A stretch of 64,000 bases of DNA from Castellaniella sp047971665 (GTDB taxonomy: Bacteria; Pseudomonadota; Gammaproteobacteria; Burkholderiales; Burkholderiaceae_B): NCBI RefSeq assembly GCF_047971665.1, contig NZ_JBKEAA010000015.1, positions 40,775 through 104,774 of the forward strand, in the 5' to 3' direction. The notes under the pieces were generated by a model, which was not told where the DNA came from, ran no database searches, and saw only the letters and a program-made list of their open reading frames with translations. Made by a program: the position numbers and the translations under genes. Numbering within the stretch: the first letter of the stretch is position 1; each line of letters starts with the position of its first letter. Shown here piece by piece: positions 37,604 to 47,454 of this stretch.

Positions 37604-40033
37604 ATGGCGAATTTCAGGAGACCCCGGCGCAGGGCCGCGGCGGTGCTGTCCGTGGCCTTGGCGGCGGGTGGCCTGGCCTGCGGCCAGGCCACTGTCTGGG
37701 CCCAGACAGCCGTGATCGCGCTGGATCTGCCCGCCCAGCCGCTGGACCAGACGCTCAACGCGCTGGCCGCGCGCACCGGACTGCAGGTGATTTTTCCGAC
37801 CGCGCTGGCCGAAGGCCGCCGGGCGCCGGCCCTGCGGGGGAACTATTCCGCGCTGCAGGCCCTGGACCGGCTGCTGCGGGGGTCCGGGCTGGAAGCCCGG
37901 ATGACCGGGCCGAACCGCTACACGGTCGTGCGCCGGGGCGAGGACGTCGGCGGCGACGCGCGGGTGCTGCAGCCGGTCGTCGTGCGCGGCGCGCTGGACC
38001 CGACCACGGAAGGCACCGGGTCCTACGCGGCCCAGGCCAGCAACACGTCCACGCGCCTGAACCTGTCGGTGCGCGAGACCCCGCAATCGGTCAGCGTCAT
38101 CACGCGCCAGCGCATGGATGACCAGGGGCTGACCACGCTGGCGGACGTGGTGGACAACACGCCGGGCCTGGTGATGAATACATCGGGCAACCGGGGCTCG
38201 GACTCCAGCCCGATCTACGCGCGCGGCTTCCAGGTGGAAAATTACCAGGTCGACGGGGTCAACCAGGTCTACAGCAACTACAAGGGCATCTTTCAGACCG
38301 CCGACATGGCGCCCTACGACCGGGTCGAGGTGATCCGGGGCGCCAACGGCCTGATGAGCGGCGTGGGCGCGCCCGGCGCGACCCTCAACCTGATCCGCAA
38401 GCGCCCCACGCGCGAATTCCAGGCGCGCGCCAGCGTCGAGACCGGTTCCTGGGATCTGTACCGGACCGAGGCGGACGTGTCCTCGCCCCTGAACGAGTCC
38501 GGCTCCGTGCGCGGCCGGCTGGTCGCCGCCTGGCAGAAGAACGGCTCGTACCTGGAGCGTCTGCAGGAACGCAGCAAGACCCTGTATGGCATCGTCGAGG
38601 CCGACCTGGGGCCGGATACCCTGGCCTCCCTGGGGTTCCTGTTCCAGAATCAGGACGCCACCGGCCATTCGCGTGGCGGTCTGCCGATGTTCTATGCGGA
38701 CGGCGGGCGCACGGATTGGGACCGGTCCAAGTCCGCCGCCGCCGATTGGGCCTATTCCCGGCGCCACAACCAGACCTGGTTCGCCTCGCTGGAACATCGC
38801 TTCGAGAATGGCTGGAAGGTCAAGGGCACGCTGGAGCACAGCGTCTACCGCTATGACGAGGTGCTGGGCTATGCCCTGGGCGGGGCGCCCGACCGCGCCA
38901 CCGGCTCGGGCGTGAACCTGTGGGCGGGCCGCTGGGCAGGCAAGCCGGTGCAGAACTCCCTGGACGTGTATGCCACGGGGCCCTTCACGCTGCTGGGCCG
39001 GGAACATGAGCTGGTGGTCGGCACCACAGTGTCCCGCACGCGCGATGAAACCTCGCCATACAACCTGTGGTGGTTCACGGGCTGGTCGTCGGCCATCGAC
39101 AATATCTACACCTGGGACGGCCGGACGCCCGGCGCGCCGGACAATCCCGCGCTCGGGGACACCGTCAACCGCGAGAACCTGACCAGCGCCTACGCCACCG
39201 CGCGCTTCAAGCCCACCGACCGGCTGTCGCTGATCATCGGCGGCCGCGTCACCAGCTGGGAAAACATCAAGGATACGCACTACTACGACGGCAGCGCGGC
39301 GGATCACCTGGACCGCCACGAATCCGACAAGCTCACGCCCTACGCCGGCATCGTCTACGACCTGAGCGACGAATGGTCCGTCTACGCCAGCTACACGGAC
39401 ATCTTCAAGCCGCAGAACAACCAGGATCCCGGCGGCAACTACCTGGATCCCCTGCTGGGCCGCAGCTACGAGGTCGGCGCCAAGGGCGAGCTGCTGGACG
39501 GCGGCCTGAACGTGTCGGCGGCCCTGTTCCGCGTGCAGCAGGACAACTTCGCCGTCGCGATCCCCGACGTCAAGGCGCCGGACGGCAGCCAGGCCTACGA
39601 GGCCGTTTCCGGCGCCACCACCCGGGGCATCGACCTGGAGGCGTCCGGCGAAGTGCTGCCGAACTGGCTGGTTTCCGCCGGCTTCACCCGCGCCCTGTCG
39701 AAGGACCGCAAGGGCGCGACCTTGACGACGGAAGTGCCGCAGAACACCGCCAAGCTGTTCACCAGCTACCGCTGGCCCGGCATCGGCTACGGCCTGACGG
39801 TGGGCGGCGGCGTGCGCTGGCAGAGCCGCGCCTACACCAAGAGTTCCGGCCAGGGCGTCGAACAGGACGCCTACGCCGTGGTGGATCTGATGGCGCGCTA
39901 CCAGATCAGCCGCGACATCTCGGCCCGCCTGAACGTCTACAACGTGTTCGACAAGTACTACCACCCCGATCCGGGCTCGACCTACTACGGCGCGCCGCGC
40001 GCGTTCCGGCTCGGCCTGGACATGCGTTTCTGA
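37604..40033 (+). CDS. TonB-dependent siderophore receptor with N-terminal signalling domain
   Basis: Outer-membrane transducer of 809 residues. After the signal peptide (ending near VWA) comes an STN domain (ALDLPAQPLDQTLNALAARTGLQVIFP to GPNRYTVVRR, about 40-115), which contacts the FecR-like protein. Then a TonB box (LQPVVVRG), the plug (RETPQSVSVITRQRMDDQGL, GFQVENYQVDGV, VEVIRGANGLMSGVGAPGATLNLIRKRP) and a beta-barrel ending in LGLDMRF with terminal Phe. The plug style is that of FpvA/FoxA-type ferric siderophore receptors. GGGAG lies eight bases before the ATG. The ligand is not certain. Confidence 0.94.
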   Translation: MANFRRPRRRAAAVLSVALAAGGLACGQATVWAQTAVIALDLPAQPLDQTLNALAARTGLQVIFPTALAEGRRAPALRGNYSALQALDRLLRGSGLEARMTGPNRYTVVRRGEDVGGDARVLQPVVVRGALDPTTEGTGSYAAQASNTSTRLNLSVRETPQSVSVITRQRMDDQGLTTLADVVDNTPGLVMNTSGNRGSDSSPIYARGFQVENYQVDGVNQVYSNYKGIFQTADMAPYDRVEVIRGANGLMSGVGAPGATLNLIRKRPTREFQARASVETGSWDLYRTEADVSSPLNESGSVRGRLVAAWQKNGSYLERLQERSKTLYGIVEADLGPDTLASLGFLFQNQDATGHSRGGLPMFYADGGRTDWDRSKSAAADWAYSRRHNQTWFASLEHRFENGWKVKGTLEHSVYRYDEVLGYALGGAPDRATGSGVNLWAGRWAGKPVQNSLDVYATGPFTLLGREHELVVGTTVSRTRDETSPYNLWWFTGWSSAIDNIYTWDGRTPGAPDNPALGDTVNRENLTSAYATARFKPTDRLSLIIGGRVTSWENIKDTHYYDGSAADHLDRHESDKLTPYAGIVYDLSDEWSVYASYTDIFKPQNNQDPGGNYLDPLLGRSYEVGAKGELLDGGLNVSAALFRVQQDNFAVAIPDVKAPDGSQAYEAVSGATTRGIDLEASGEVLPNWLVSAGFTRALSKDRKGATLTTEVPQNTAKLFTSYRWPGIGYGLTVGGGVRWQSRAYTKSSGQGVEQDAYAVVDLMARYQISRDISARLNVYNVFDKYYHPDPGSTYYGAPRAFRLGLDMRF

Positions 40034-40075
40034 GGCCTCGGGCTGCCCATCCGCATCATGAAAGGAATTCGCATC

Positions 40076-41230
40076 ATGCAGACTCGATTCATCCGCTCCT
40101 CTCTTCTGACGACCGGCTGCGCGCCGGCCCGCCTGGGCATGCTCGCCTTGTGCGCCGCGTTGGCCGCGTGCGCCGCCCCCGGCGGGCAGCCGGGCAAGGC
40201 CGGTCCGGGCGCGCAGGCGCAGGCTCCGGCGCGGCAGGCCGTGCTGCGCCGCGACCTCGCCCCCGGGCTCTACGAACTGGTGGTGGCCGACGGCGACGTG
40301 TTCGTGGCGTCCTCGGGCAAGAGCTTCAAGGCCGACGAGGGCGGCGCGATCTACCGCCTGGACCCGGACACCCTGGAAACCAGGGCCGTCATCCAGACCG
40401 ACCGCAAGCCCTATGGCCTGGCCTATGACGCGCGCACGGACACACTGTATGCCGGCAACACCCTGAACGGCATCGTGCAAGCCATCGACCTGAAGGCCGG
40501 TAAGGCGGCGAACTACCGGCTCGGCCAGGTCAAGGCCAAGGGCGGTGTCGAGCACGTCCGCCAGATCGCGCTGGACGAGGCGGGCGACCGCATGTTCGTC
40601 ACCAATCCCGACACGGCGGGCAAGGTCTGGATCGTGGACCTGAAGCGCGGCGTCATCCTGCACACGCTGTCCGGACTGCGCAAATGGCCCGCCGGCGCGG
40701 CCTACGACCCCGCCGCGAACCGCCTGTACATCGGCCAGGGCGGCGACTACGGCGTGACCGTCATTGATCCGGACAGCGGCAAGATCCTGCGCCGTTTCGC
40801 CCTGGACGGTGCTGAGCCTTTCCTGGTGAACGTCGCGCTGGACGGCACCGGCGCGCGCCTGTTCGGCGCCGATGCTAACAGCGGCCGCCTGGTCGTCTTC
40901 GACACCGCGACCGGCCGCGTCCTGGCGACCACGCCCGTGGGCGAAAGCGCCCTGGACGTCCGCTACAACCCGGTCCGGAACGAGATCTACGTCAGCAACC
41001 GAGGCACCTCGCGCGCGCATCCCATGGGCACGGGCGCGATCACGGTGATCGACGGCACGACCTATGCCGTGAAGGCCCGCCACGACCTGCCGGCCCATCC
41101 GAACAGCCTGGCCCTGTCGGCCGATGGCCAAGTCCTGTTCGCCACGATCAAGGGACCGCACGACGACAAGCACCCCGCCTACCGGGCCGACGGCATGGAA
41201 GGCGTCGTGCGCATCGACCTGCGCGAATGA
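40076..41230 (+). CDS. YncE-like beta-propeller lipoprotein, copy 2
   Basis: Predicted lipoprotein, 384 residues, with lipobox-like ALAAC after a hydrophobic stretch and a Gly/Ala/Gln linker. The propeller blades include LAPGLYELVVADGDVFVASS, GGAIYRLDPDTLETRAVIQTDRKPYGLAYD, VWIVDLKRGVILHT and LPAHPNSLALSADGQVLFATIK. It is the closest of the three copies to E. coli YncE (GLYE start, R-L-D-P, HPNSLALS end). The start has AAAGGA nine bases upstream. It follows the signalling receptor by 42 bases and precedes the broken macAB pair, so it belongs to that operon. Confidence 0.88.
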   Translation: MQTRFIRSSLLTTGCAPARLGMLALCAALAACAAPGGQPGKAGPGAQAQAPARQAVLRRDLAPGLYELVVADGDVFVASSGKSFKADEGGAIYRLDPDTLETRAVIQTDRKPYGLAYDARTDTLYAGNTLNGIVQAIDLKAGKAANYRLGQVKAKGGVEHVRQIALDEAGDRMFVTNPDTAGKVWIVDLKRGVILHTLSGLRKWPAGAAYDPAANRLYIGQGGDYGVTVIDPDSGKILRRFALDGAEPFLVNVALDGTGARLFGADANSGRLVVFDTATGRVLATTPVGESALDVRYNPVRNEIYVSNRGTSRAHPMGTGAITVIDGTTYAVKARHDLPAHPNSLALSADGQVLFATIKGPHDDKHPAYRADGMEGVVRIDLRE

Positions 41231-42310
41231 GCAGCGCGACGGTCGTGGCGGCGTCCGGCGGGGGACGCCGCTGGCGCCTGCGCACCGGCGTGTGCCTGCT
41301 GATCGTGGCGGCGGCCGCCACGACCGTCCGGGCCGGCCGGCGCCGCCCGCGTACGAAGTGGCGCGCGTCGAACGCGGCCAGGTGCGCGCCACTGTCCGTG
41401 CGCTGGGCACATTGCGACCCCGGCATTACGTGGACGTGGGCGCGCAGGTGTCCGGGCAGATCCAGAAGATCCACGTCCGGCCGGGCGACACGGTCAGTCC
41501 CGGACAACTGCTGGTGGAGATCGACGCGTCCGTGCAGCAGGCGACCGTGGACGCGGGCCGCGCCTCGCTGGACGCCTTGCGCGCCCAGCTGGACGAGGCC
41601 CGCGCCGCCGCCGCCCTGGCGCGGGCGGACGCCGGGCGCCACCAGCGCCTGCTGCGGGCCGGCGCCACGCCCGCCCAGCAGGCCGACGCCGCGCGGGCCG
41701 CCCTGCTGGTCGCCGAGGCGACCGTGCGGCGCATCGAACGACATCCGCCGCACCCGGGCCTCGTTGCAGGGTGACGAGGCGCTGCTGGGCTACAGCCGGA
41801 TCTACGCGCCGATCGCCGGCACGGTCGTGTTGCTGGAAGCGCGGCCCGGCCAGACCCTGAACGCGACCTACCAGACGCCCAACCTGCTGCGCGTCGCCGA
41901 CCTGTCGGCCATGACCGTGTGGACCCAGGTGTCGGAGGCCGACGTCTCGCGGCTGCGCGTGGGTATGGAGGCTGTCTTCACGATCCTGGCCCAGGAGGGG
42001 CGGCAGTGGCGCGGCACGGTGCGGCAGGTGCTGCCCATGCCGCAGCCGGAGCCGGCCGAGGCCGCGGGCGGCGGCGCCACGCAGCCCGCCGTGGGCGCCA
42101 AAGCCGTGTTCTACACCGTGCTGTTCGACGTGCCCAATCCGGACCTACCGGGTCCGGGTCCTGGAAAACGGCCGCGCGGTCCAGCGGACCGTCCGGATCG
42201 GCGCGCGCGACCGCCGCGCGGCCGAAGTCCTGGAAGGCCTGACCGAAGGCGAACTCCTGATCCTGGGCGATCGCGCGGCGGACGGCGGCATGCCCCGCTT
42301 CGTGCTGTGA
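41227..42310 (+). pseudogene. macA-like periplasmic adaptor, disrupted
   Basis: Remains of a MacA/HlyD-type membrane fusion protein of a siderophore exporter (PvdR-like). The coding signal changes frame. The signal anchor (WRLRTGVCLLIVAAAA) is in one frame. YEVARVERGQVRATV, the lipoyl half VDVGAQVSGQIQKIHVRPGD and the coiled coil lie in a second from about 41340. IYAPIAGTVVLLEARPGQTLN and LLRVADLSAMTVWTQVSEADV return to the first from about 41740. At 42140-42145 VPNPD jumps to YRVRVLENGRAVQR in the third frame, with about 50 residues missing. Two frameshifts and a deletion make a functional product unlikely, unless they are sequencing errors. It overlaps the yncE-like stop by four bases. Confidence 0.85.
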
Positions 42311-43934
42311 GCGCCCTGATCCGGCTCGAAAGCGTCGGCCGGTCCTACGGCGGCGCCGCGGGCGCGCCGGCCACCCGGGCGCTGAGCGACGTATCGCTGT
42401 CCATTCGCGAAGGCGAATATGTCGCCATCGTCGGCGCCTCCGGTTCCGGGAAATCCACGCTGATGCACATCCTGGGCTGCCTGGACCGGCCCGACAACGG
42501 CACTTACCGCTTCGAGGGCCGCGACGTCGCGGCCCTGTCGGCCGATGAGCGGGCCCGGCTGCGCCGGGAGGCCTTCGGTTTCGTGTTTCAGGGCTACCAC
42601 CTGATTCCGACCGACAGCGCGCTGGAAAACGCCGCGCTGCCGGCCCTCTACGCGGGAGAAGACCGTGCGGCGCGCGAACGGCGCGCCGCCGGGCTGCTGG
42701 AACGTCTGGGCATGGGCGGGCGGCTGGAGCACCGGCCGGCCCAATTGTCCGGCGGTCAGCAGCAGCGCGTATCGATCGCGCGGGCCCTGGCCAACGGCGG
42801 GCGCGTCATCCTGGCCGACGAGCCGACGGGCGCGGTGGCCCCCTGCGCGGTCGGGACGACGCGGATCATGCCCCCGCCGCCTCCGCCCTGGCCGAGGCCT
42901 GGCGCGCCGCCTGGCGGGCCATGGCGCTCAATCTCGTGCGCACCGCCCTGACCCTGCTGGGCATCGTGGCCGGCGTCGTCACCCTGGACGACCTGGCGTC
43001 GGTCGCCGAGCTACCCGAAATTGCGCGCGTCACGCCGGTGATCGGCGACCCCGCCATGCTGCGCCATGGCGCGTATTCGCGGCCCGTCTACGTCGTCGCC
43101 AGCACCGCCGACCTGCCGGCCATCCACCGCTGGCCTGTTGCCCTGGGGCGCTTCCACATCGCCGCCGAAAACCGCGAACTGGCGCCCGTCGTGGTCCTGG
43201 GCAGCCGCCTGCGGCAGCGGCTGCTGCCCGACGTGGACGACCCCATCGGCCAACTCGTCCTGATCGACGCCACGCCCTTCGAGGTGATCGGCGTCATGAG
43301 CGCCAAGGGCGCTGAATCGGGCTCGGAAAACTACGACGACCAGGCCTTCATCCCCTTCGTCACGGGCCGCGCGCGCGTTTTCACCGCCATCGGCGAACCC
43401 GAATACGCCGTCATCGAGGCGCGGTCGCCGCAGGACGCCGTCGCGGCCGAAGCGGCCATGCGGGACCTGCTGCGTGCGCGCCATGGGCGCGAGAGCTTCA
43501 GCATCGGCAACGCGGCGGCCAAGCTGCAGGCCGCCGCCGAATCGCGCAACGCCCTGACTCTGATGCTGGGCCTGATCGCCGCCGTATCCCTGCTGGTCGG
43601 CGGGATCGGTGTCATGAACGTCATGCTGATGACGGTGCGCGAACGTACGCGCGAGATCGGCATCCGCATGGCGGTCGGCGCGCGCCGGCGCGACATCCTG
43701 CGCCAGTTCCTGACCGAGGCCGCCCTGGCGTCCCTGTGCGGTGGCGCGGCCGGCGTGGCGCTCGGCCTGGGCATCGGCGCGGCCCTGCTGGCGGCGGGCG
43801 TCGAACTGGTGTTCTCGCTGACCGCCATCCTGGGCGCCTTCGGCTGCGCCGTCGTCATGGGACTGGCGTCCGGCCTGGTGCCGGCGCGCGCGGCGGCCCG
43901 GCTCGATCCGGTGGCGACGTTGTCAGGCGGATAA
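42307..43934 (+). pseudogene. macB-like ABC exporter, disrupted by deletions
   Basis: Remains of a MacB/PvdT-type exporter (ATPase fused to an FtsX-like permease). The start GTG overlaps the macA remnant stop. The ATPase part has Walker A GASGSGKST, the signature LSGGQQQRV and DEPTGA at Walker B. There, at about 42840, the frame shifts and the D-loop, switch His and linker are lost. The first membrane helix WRAMALNLVRTALTLLGIVAGVV is present, but at about 42980 it jumps to TLDDLASVAELPEIARVTPV, losing part of the periplasmic domain. The C-terminal half (GGIGVMNVMLMTVRERTREIGIRMAVGARR to the end) is intact. Without the switch region it cannot be an active ATPase. Confidence 0.87.
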
Positions 43935-43947
43935 ATAAAACTGAAAC

Positions 43948-43966
43948 AATAATGAGAATCATTGTT
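43948..43966. promoter_or_regulatory. Fur box upstream of YncE-like copy 3
   Basis: AATAATGAGAATCATTGTT matches 15 of 19 Fur consensus positions and contains the core TGAGAATCATT. It lies just after the macB remnant and 114 bases before the next gene, within an AT-rich block (43931-44000) that is probably the promoter of the yncE-like, receptor and esterase genes. Confidence 0.82.
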
Positions 43967-44080
43967 ATTATGTTAATATTTAGCTCCATTTCCGTAACAA
44001 GGTCTTTCTCGTGTGATGGTTCGGGCCGTATGGCCCGGATGGCGGGGGACGGCCTGCCATCCGTTCGAGAAGAGAGTTCC

Positions 44081-45220
44081 ATGACCGCATTCATTCGATC
44101 CGTCGCGCTGTGCCTGGCGGCCGTCGCCAGCCTGTCGGGCTGCGGCGCGCCCCTGAAGAATGTTCAGGCAAAGGGTGCCGAAACCAGCCCGCCGGCGGTC
44201 AGCCGGGCCGCTATCGCCCAGGGCTTGTACGAACTGGCCTATAGCGAAAAGCAGGGGGTGCTGTTCGTCGCGTCCGCCGGCAGTTTTGCAGATGAAACGG
44301 TCCCCACCCAGGTCCTGGTCGTCGATCCGGCCAGCCTGTCCGTCATCGGCACGATCAAGATGCCCATGAAGGCATTCAGCATGGCACTGGACGACGCCGG
44401 GGACCGCTTGTACATCGGCAACACGGGCAAGGGCGCCGTGACCGTCGTGGACACCCGCACGCGGCAAATTCTGAATACCTTCCAACTGGTCGGAATGGTC
44501 AAGGACGAAAAAGGCCGTGAGCGGCCCGAATTTCACTTCCGCGAACTGATGCTGGACCCCCCGCATCATCGGCTGTACATGCTGGGCTTCGATAATAGGC
44601 AAAGCACGCTGTTCATCGTGGATACCCGGAATGGGCGGGTCGAAAAAACCATTCCCGGATTCGGCTATACGGCCACGGGCATTGCCCTGGATGCGAAGGA
44701 CAGCCGGCTGTACGTCTCCAATATGGAAGGCGAGGCCCTCGTCGTCGACACGCAGGCCGACAAGATCGTCGACCGCTTTCGCCTGGGCGGCGCCGAACAG
44801 CCCCTGAACCTGGCCTACGACGGCAAGCGCCATCGCCTGATCGCCGTGGACCAGGGCCACCCGAAAATGCGCGGCTTCCAGAAAAAGGACATGCCAGGGT
44901 ACGAGTCGAAGCATCCCGGACGCCGGGTGGTCGTGATCGATCTGGCCAGCAAGAAACTGGTGGCGGAATTCCCCGCCGGCGGGCCGGTTGCCCTGAAGCT
45001 GGATGATACGCACGGGCGTCTGTACATCTCCAACCGCATGTCCGGCGAAGTAACGGTCTTCGATGCCGCCGACTACAAGAAGCTGGACGCCATCAGCCTG
45101 CCCGACCACCCCAACAGCTTTGCGCTGAACGGGAAGACGGGGGATGTATTCGTGACGGTCAAGAACGGCGAGGGCGCGTCCAAGGGCGCTCCGGAGAGCC
45201 TCGCCCGGATCCGGTATTGA
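44081..45220 (+). CDS. YncE-like beta-propeller lipoprotein, copy 3
   Basis: Predicted lipoprotein, 379 residues, lipobox LSGC at about residue 21. Blades include IAQGLYELAYSEKQGVLFVASAGS, VLVVDPASLSVIGTIKMP, AVTVVDTRTRQILNTFQL, LYVSNMEGEALVVDTQADKIVDRF and LPDHPNSFALNGKTGDVFVTVK. GAGAAGAGAG precedes the ATG. It is the first gene after a strong Fur box and lies directly upstream of a TonB receptor gene, as YncE does beside YncD in E. coli. It is more Lys-rich and less GC-rich than copy 2. Function is inferred from context only. Confidence 0.87.
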   Translation: MTAFIRSVALCLAAVASLSGCGAPLKNVQAKGAETSPPAVSRAAIAQGLYELAYSEKQGVLFVASAGSFADETVPTQVLVVDPASLSVIGTIKMPMKAFSMALDDAGDRLYIGNTGKGAVTVVDTRTRQILNTFQLVGMVKDEKGRERPEFHFRELMLDPPHHRLYMLGFDNRQSTLFIVDTRNGRVEKTIPGFGYTATGIALDAKDSRLYVSNMEGEALVVDTQADKIVDRFRLGGAEQPLNLAYDGKRHRLIAVDQGHPKMRGFQKKDMPGYESKHPGRRVVVIDLASKKLVAEFPAGGPVALKLDDTHGRLYISNRMSGEVTVFDAADYKKLDAISLPDHPNSFALNGKTGDVFVTVKNGEGASKGAPESLARIRY

Positions 45221-45299
45221 TGGCTGGCGCCTGCGGGGAAAGCGGCCAGATTCAAGATTTTCAAACTAAAAATTTTCAAATCAAGAGGGGTGTAAGTTG

Positions 45300-47438
45300 A
45301 TGCCTGTTGTCCAGACCATGCCGGCGAGCCTGAAGGCGCGCCATCTCGTCGTGTTGCTGTCCCTTGCCTGGTGCGCGGGTGCGCACGCGCAGACCCAGGC
45401 GCCGCGCGCCTTGCAGGCCATTACCGTGCAGGGAAACAGCGATGAGGAATCGCTTCCTCCCGTCGCCCCGGGCGGCCAGGCCGCGACCGGCGCACGCTTG
45501 GGCACGCTGGGCAATGCCAATGTGCTGGACGCCCCGGTGAGCATCAGCGCCTATACCGAGCAACTGATCAAGGAGCAGCAGGCCAAGACGGTGGCGGATG
45601 TGCTGCAAAGCGACCCCTCGGTGCGCTACACCACCAACAGTGGCCACATGCTGGAGCATTTCCAGATACGCGGCCTGGACGTTCTGGGTTCCAGCCTTGC
45701 GCTCAATGGCCTGTACGGCCTGGCGCCGGCTGGGCACGTGCCGACCGAGTTCCTGGAGCGGGTCGAGGTGCTGCGCGGGCCCAATGCCTTGCTGAACGGC
45801 ATGGCGCCCGATGGCCTCAGCCTGGGCGGGACGATCAACCTGGTCACCAAGCGGGCCAAGGACGAGCCGATCACGGAGTTCACCACGTCCTGGTCGTCGG
45901 ATTCCTATTTCCAGGGGCATGTGGACATTGGCCGCCGCTTCGGCGAGGAAAAGCGTCTGGGCCTGCGTTTCAACGGTGTGTATGGGCAAGGCGACACGGG
46001 CGTCGCGGACCAGGAAAAGGGTCGGCAACTGGGCACTCTGGGGCTGGATTACCGGGGCGACGGCTGGGAGGCGTCCCTGGACGCCTATGTCGGGCGCGAA
46101 AAGATCAAGAATGGTTCCCCGGCGATGTACGGTCTGGCGACCCGCCGTGGAGCGGCGGTGGGCGTGGGTGAGCTGGTGGACGTGCCCGACGCCGACAGCA
46201 ACATGTTCAAGGGCACCCAGGGCATCTACCGGACTTCCGGTTTCATGCTGCGCGGTTCGGTGCGGCTGGCCGACCGCCTGGAGGCCTATGCCGGCGTGGG
46301 CGCCGCCAACAGCCGTGGACAGGGCCTGATGTTCGGCACGCGCACGATCGTGACCGACACGGCCGGGAACGCCACGGGCTACGTCTACAACGTCGATACG
46401 GCCAACCGCACCCGGTCGGGCGAGATCGGCCTGCGTGGCTCCTTCGACACCGGCCCCGTCCTCCACAAGGTCAACGTGGCGCTGTCGGCGCTGAGCTACA
46501 AGGACGGCACGAGCAACCGGGCCAACGAGGGCTGGGCGCAGAACATCTACGATCCGGTCGCGCCGGTGTTCCCGCAGGCGCCGGACGCCCCGGAAATGAA
46601 GACCAACAACCTGCTGACTTCGCTGGCCGTGACGGATACGCTGGAGATGCTCGACGGGCGTGTCCAGGTGATCCTGGGCGCACGCCAGCAACGCGTGCGC
46701 CAGCCCGTGCAGCGATATGACGAGTCGCGGCTGTCGCCTTCCGCCGGTCTGGTGCTGAAGCCGTGGGGCGAGAATACCTCTCTGTACGCCAACTACATGG
46801 AAGGCCTGGCTCCCGGGCAGATGGTGCCGCTCAACCAAGGCTATGAGAATGAAGGACAGGTGTTCAAGCCGCTGGTGGCCAAGCAGATGGAAATCGGCCT
46901 GAAGCAGCGCCTGGGCAGTTTCACCTATACGCTGAGCGCCTTCCGGATCGACCGGCCGACCCTGGTCTCCAGCAAGACCGCGCCGAAAGTGATGTCCGAA
47001 GGCGGCAAGCAGCGCCTGAAGGGGCTGGAATGGACGATGTACGGGGAACTGGTGCCGACCCTGGACATCCTGGGCGGCGTGGTCTACACACAGGCGCGGC
47101 AACGCGACACGGGCAAGGACAGCTATGGTGTGCCCGAGTGGGCCGCGAACCTGGGCCTGAAATGGGCGACTCCCGTGCAGGGGCTGAGCGTCGGCGGCCG
47201 CGTGATCTATACGGGTGCGCAATGGGCGGACTCGGCCAATACACTGCGTCTGCCGTCTTCGCACCGGTATGACCTGAGCGCCGAATACGCCACGAAGATC
47301 GCTAGCACGCCGATGACTTTCAATCTGTATGTCGAAAACCTGACGGACCGCAAGTACTGGTCCGGCCTGTTCGGGGACGGCTACCTGATGCCGGCGGCCC
47401 AGCGGACGGTGCGCCTGTCGGCGACCTTCGCGTTCTGA
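45300..47438 (+). CDS. TonB-dependent siderophore receptor
   Basis: Outer-membrane receptor of 712 residues without a signalling domain. Signal peptide ends near GAHA; TonB box LQAITVQGN; the plug shows DAPVSISAYTEQLIKEQQAKTVADVLQSDPSVRY, FQIRGLDVLGSSLALNGLYGL and RVEVLRGPNALLNGMAPDGLSLGGTINLVTKRA. The barrel ends in RLSATFAF with terminal Phe. The family is that of FhuE/FcuA-like siderophore receptors; the ligand is unknown. AGAGGGG lies nine bases before the ATG. The preceding 79-base gap is AT-rich with a repeated ATTTTCAAA. An esterase gene follows after 16 bases. Confidence 0.93.
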   Translation: MPVVQTMPASLKARHLVVLLSLAWCAGAHAQTQAPRALQAITVQGNSDEESLPPVAPGGQAATGARLGTLGNANVLDAPVSISAYTEQLIKEQQAKTVADVLQSDPSVRYTTNSGHMLEHFQIRGLDVLGSSLALNGLYGLAPAGHVPTEFLERVEVLRGPNALLNGMAPDGLSLGGTINLVTKRAKDEPITEFTTSWSSDSYFQGHVDIGRRFGEEKRLGLRFNGVYGQGDTGVADQEKGRQLGTLGLDYRGDGWEASLDAYVGREKIKNGSPAMYGLATRRGAAVGVGELVDVPDADSNMFKGTQGIYRTSGFMLRGSVRLADRLEAYAGVGAANSRGQGLMFGTRTIVTDTAGNATGYVYNVDTANRTRSGEIGLRGSFDTGPVLHKVNVALSALSYKDGTSNRANEGWAQNIYDPVAPVFPQAPDAPEMKTNNLLTSLAVTDTLEMLDGRVQVILGARQQRVRQPVQRYDESRLSPSAGLVLKPWGENTSLYANYMEGLAPGQMVPLNQGYENEGQVFKPLVAKQMEIGLKQRLGSFTYTLSAFRIDRPTLVSSKTAPKVMSEGGKQRLKGLEWTMYGELVPTLDILGGVVYTQARQRDTGKDSYGVPEWAANLGLKWATPVQGLSVGGRVIYTGAQWADSANTLRLPSSHRYDLSAEYATKIASTPMTFNLYVENLTDRKYWSGLFGDGYLMPAAQRTVRLSATFAF

Positions 47439-47454
47439 TCGCGGCCTGCGAGTC

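Noticed and set aside
37580..41410. A 1276-codon open frame on the minus strand opposite the TonB receptor and YncE copy 2
   Set aside because: It runs through several unrelated plus-strand genes and has only shadow-type composition. No start signal or domain is seen.
41227..42951. A continuous 574-codon frame that could be a MacA-MacB fusion
   Set aside because: Only parts of it carry adaptor or ATPase motifs; the adaptor core between 41340 and 41740 is in another frame, and the 3' part after Walker B is out of frame with the permease. Its openness is chance in GC-rich DNA.
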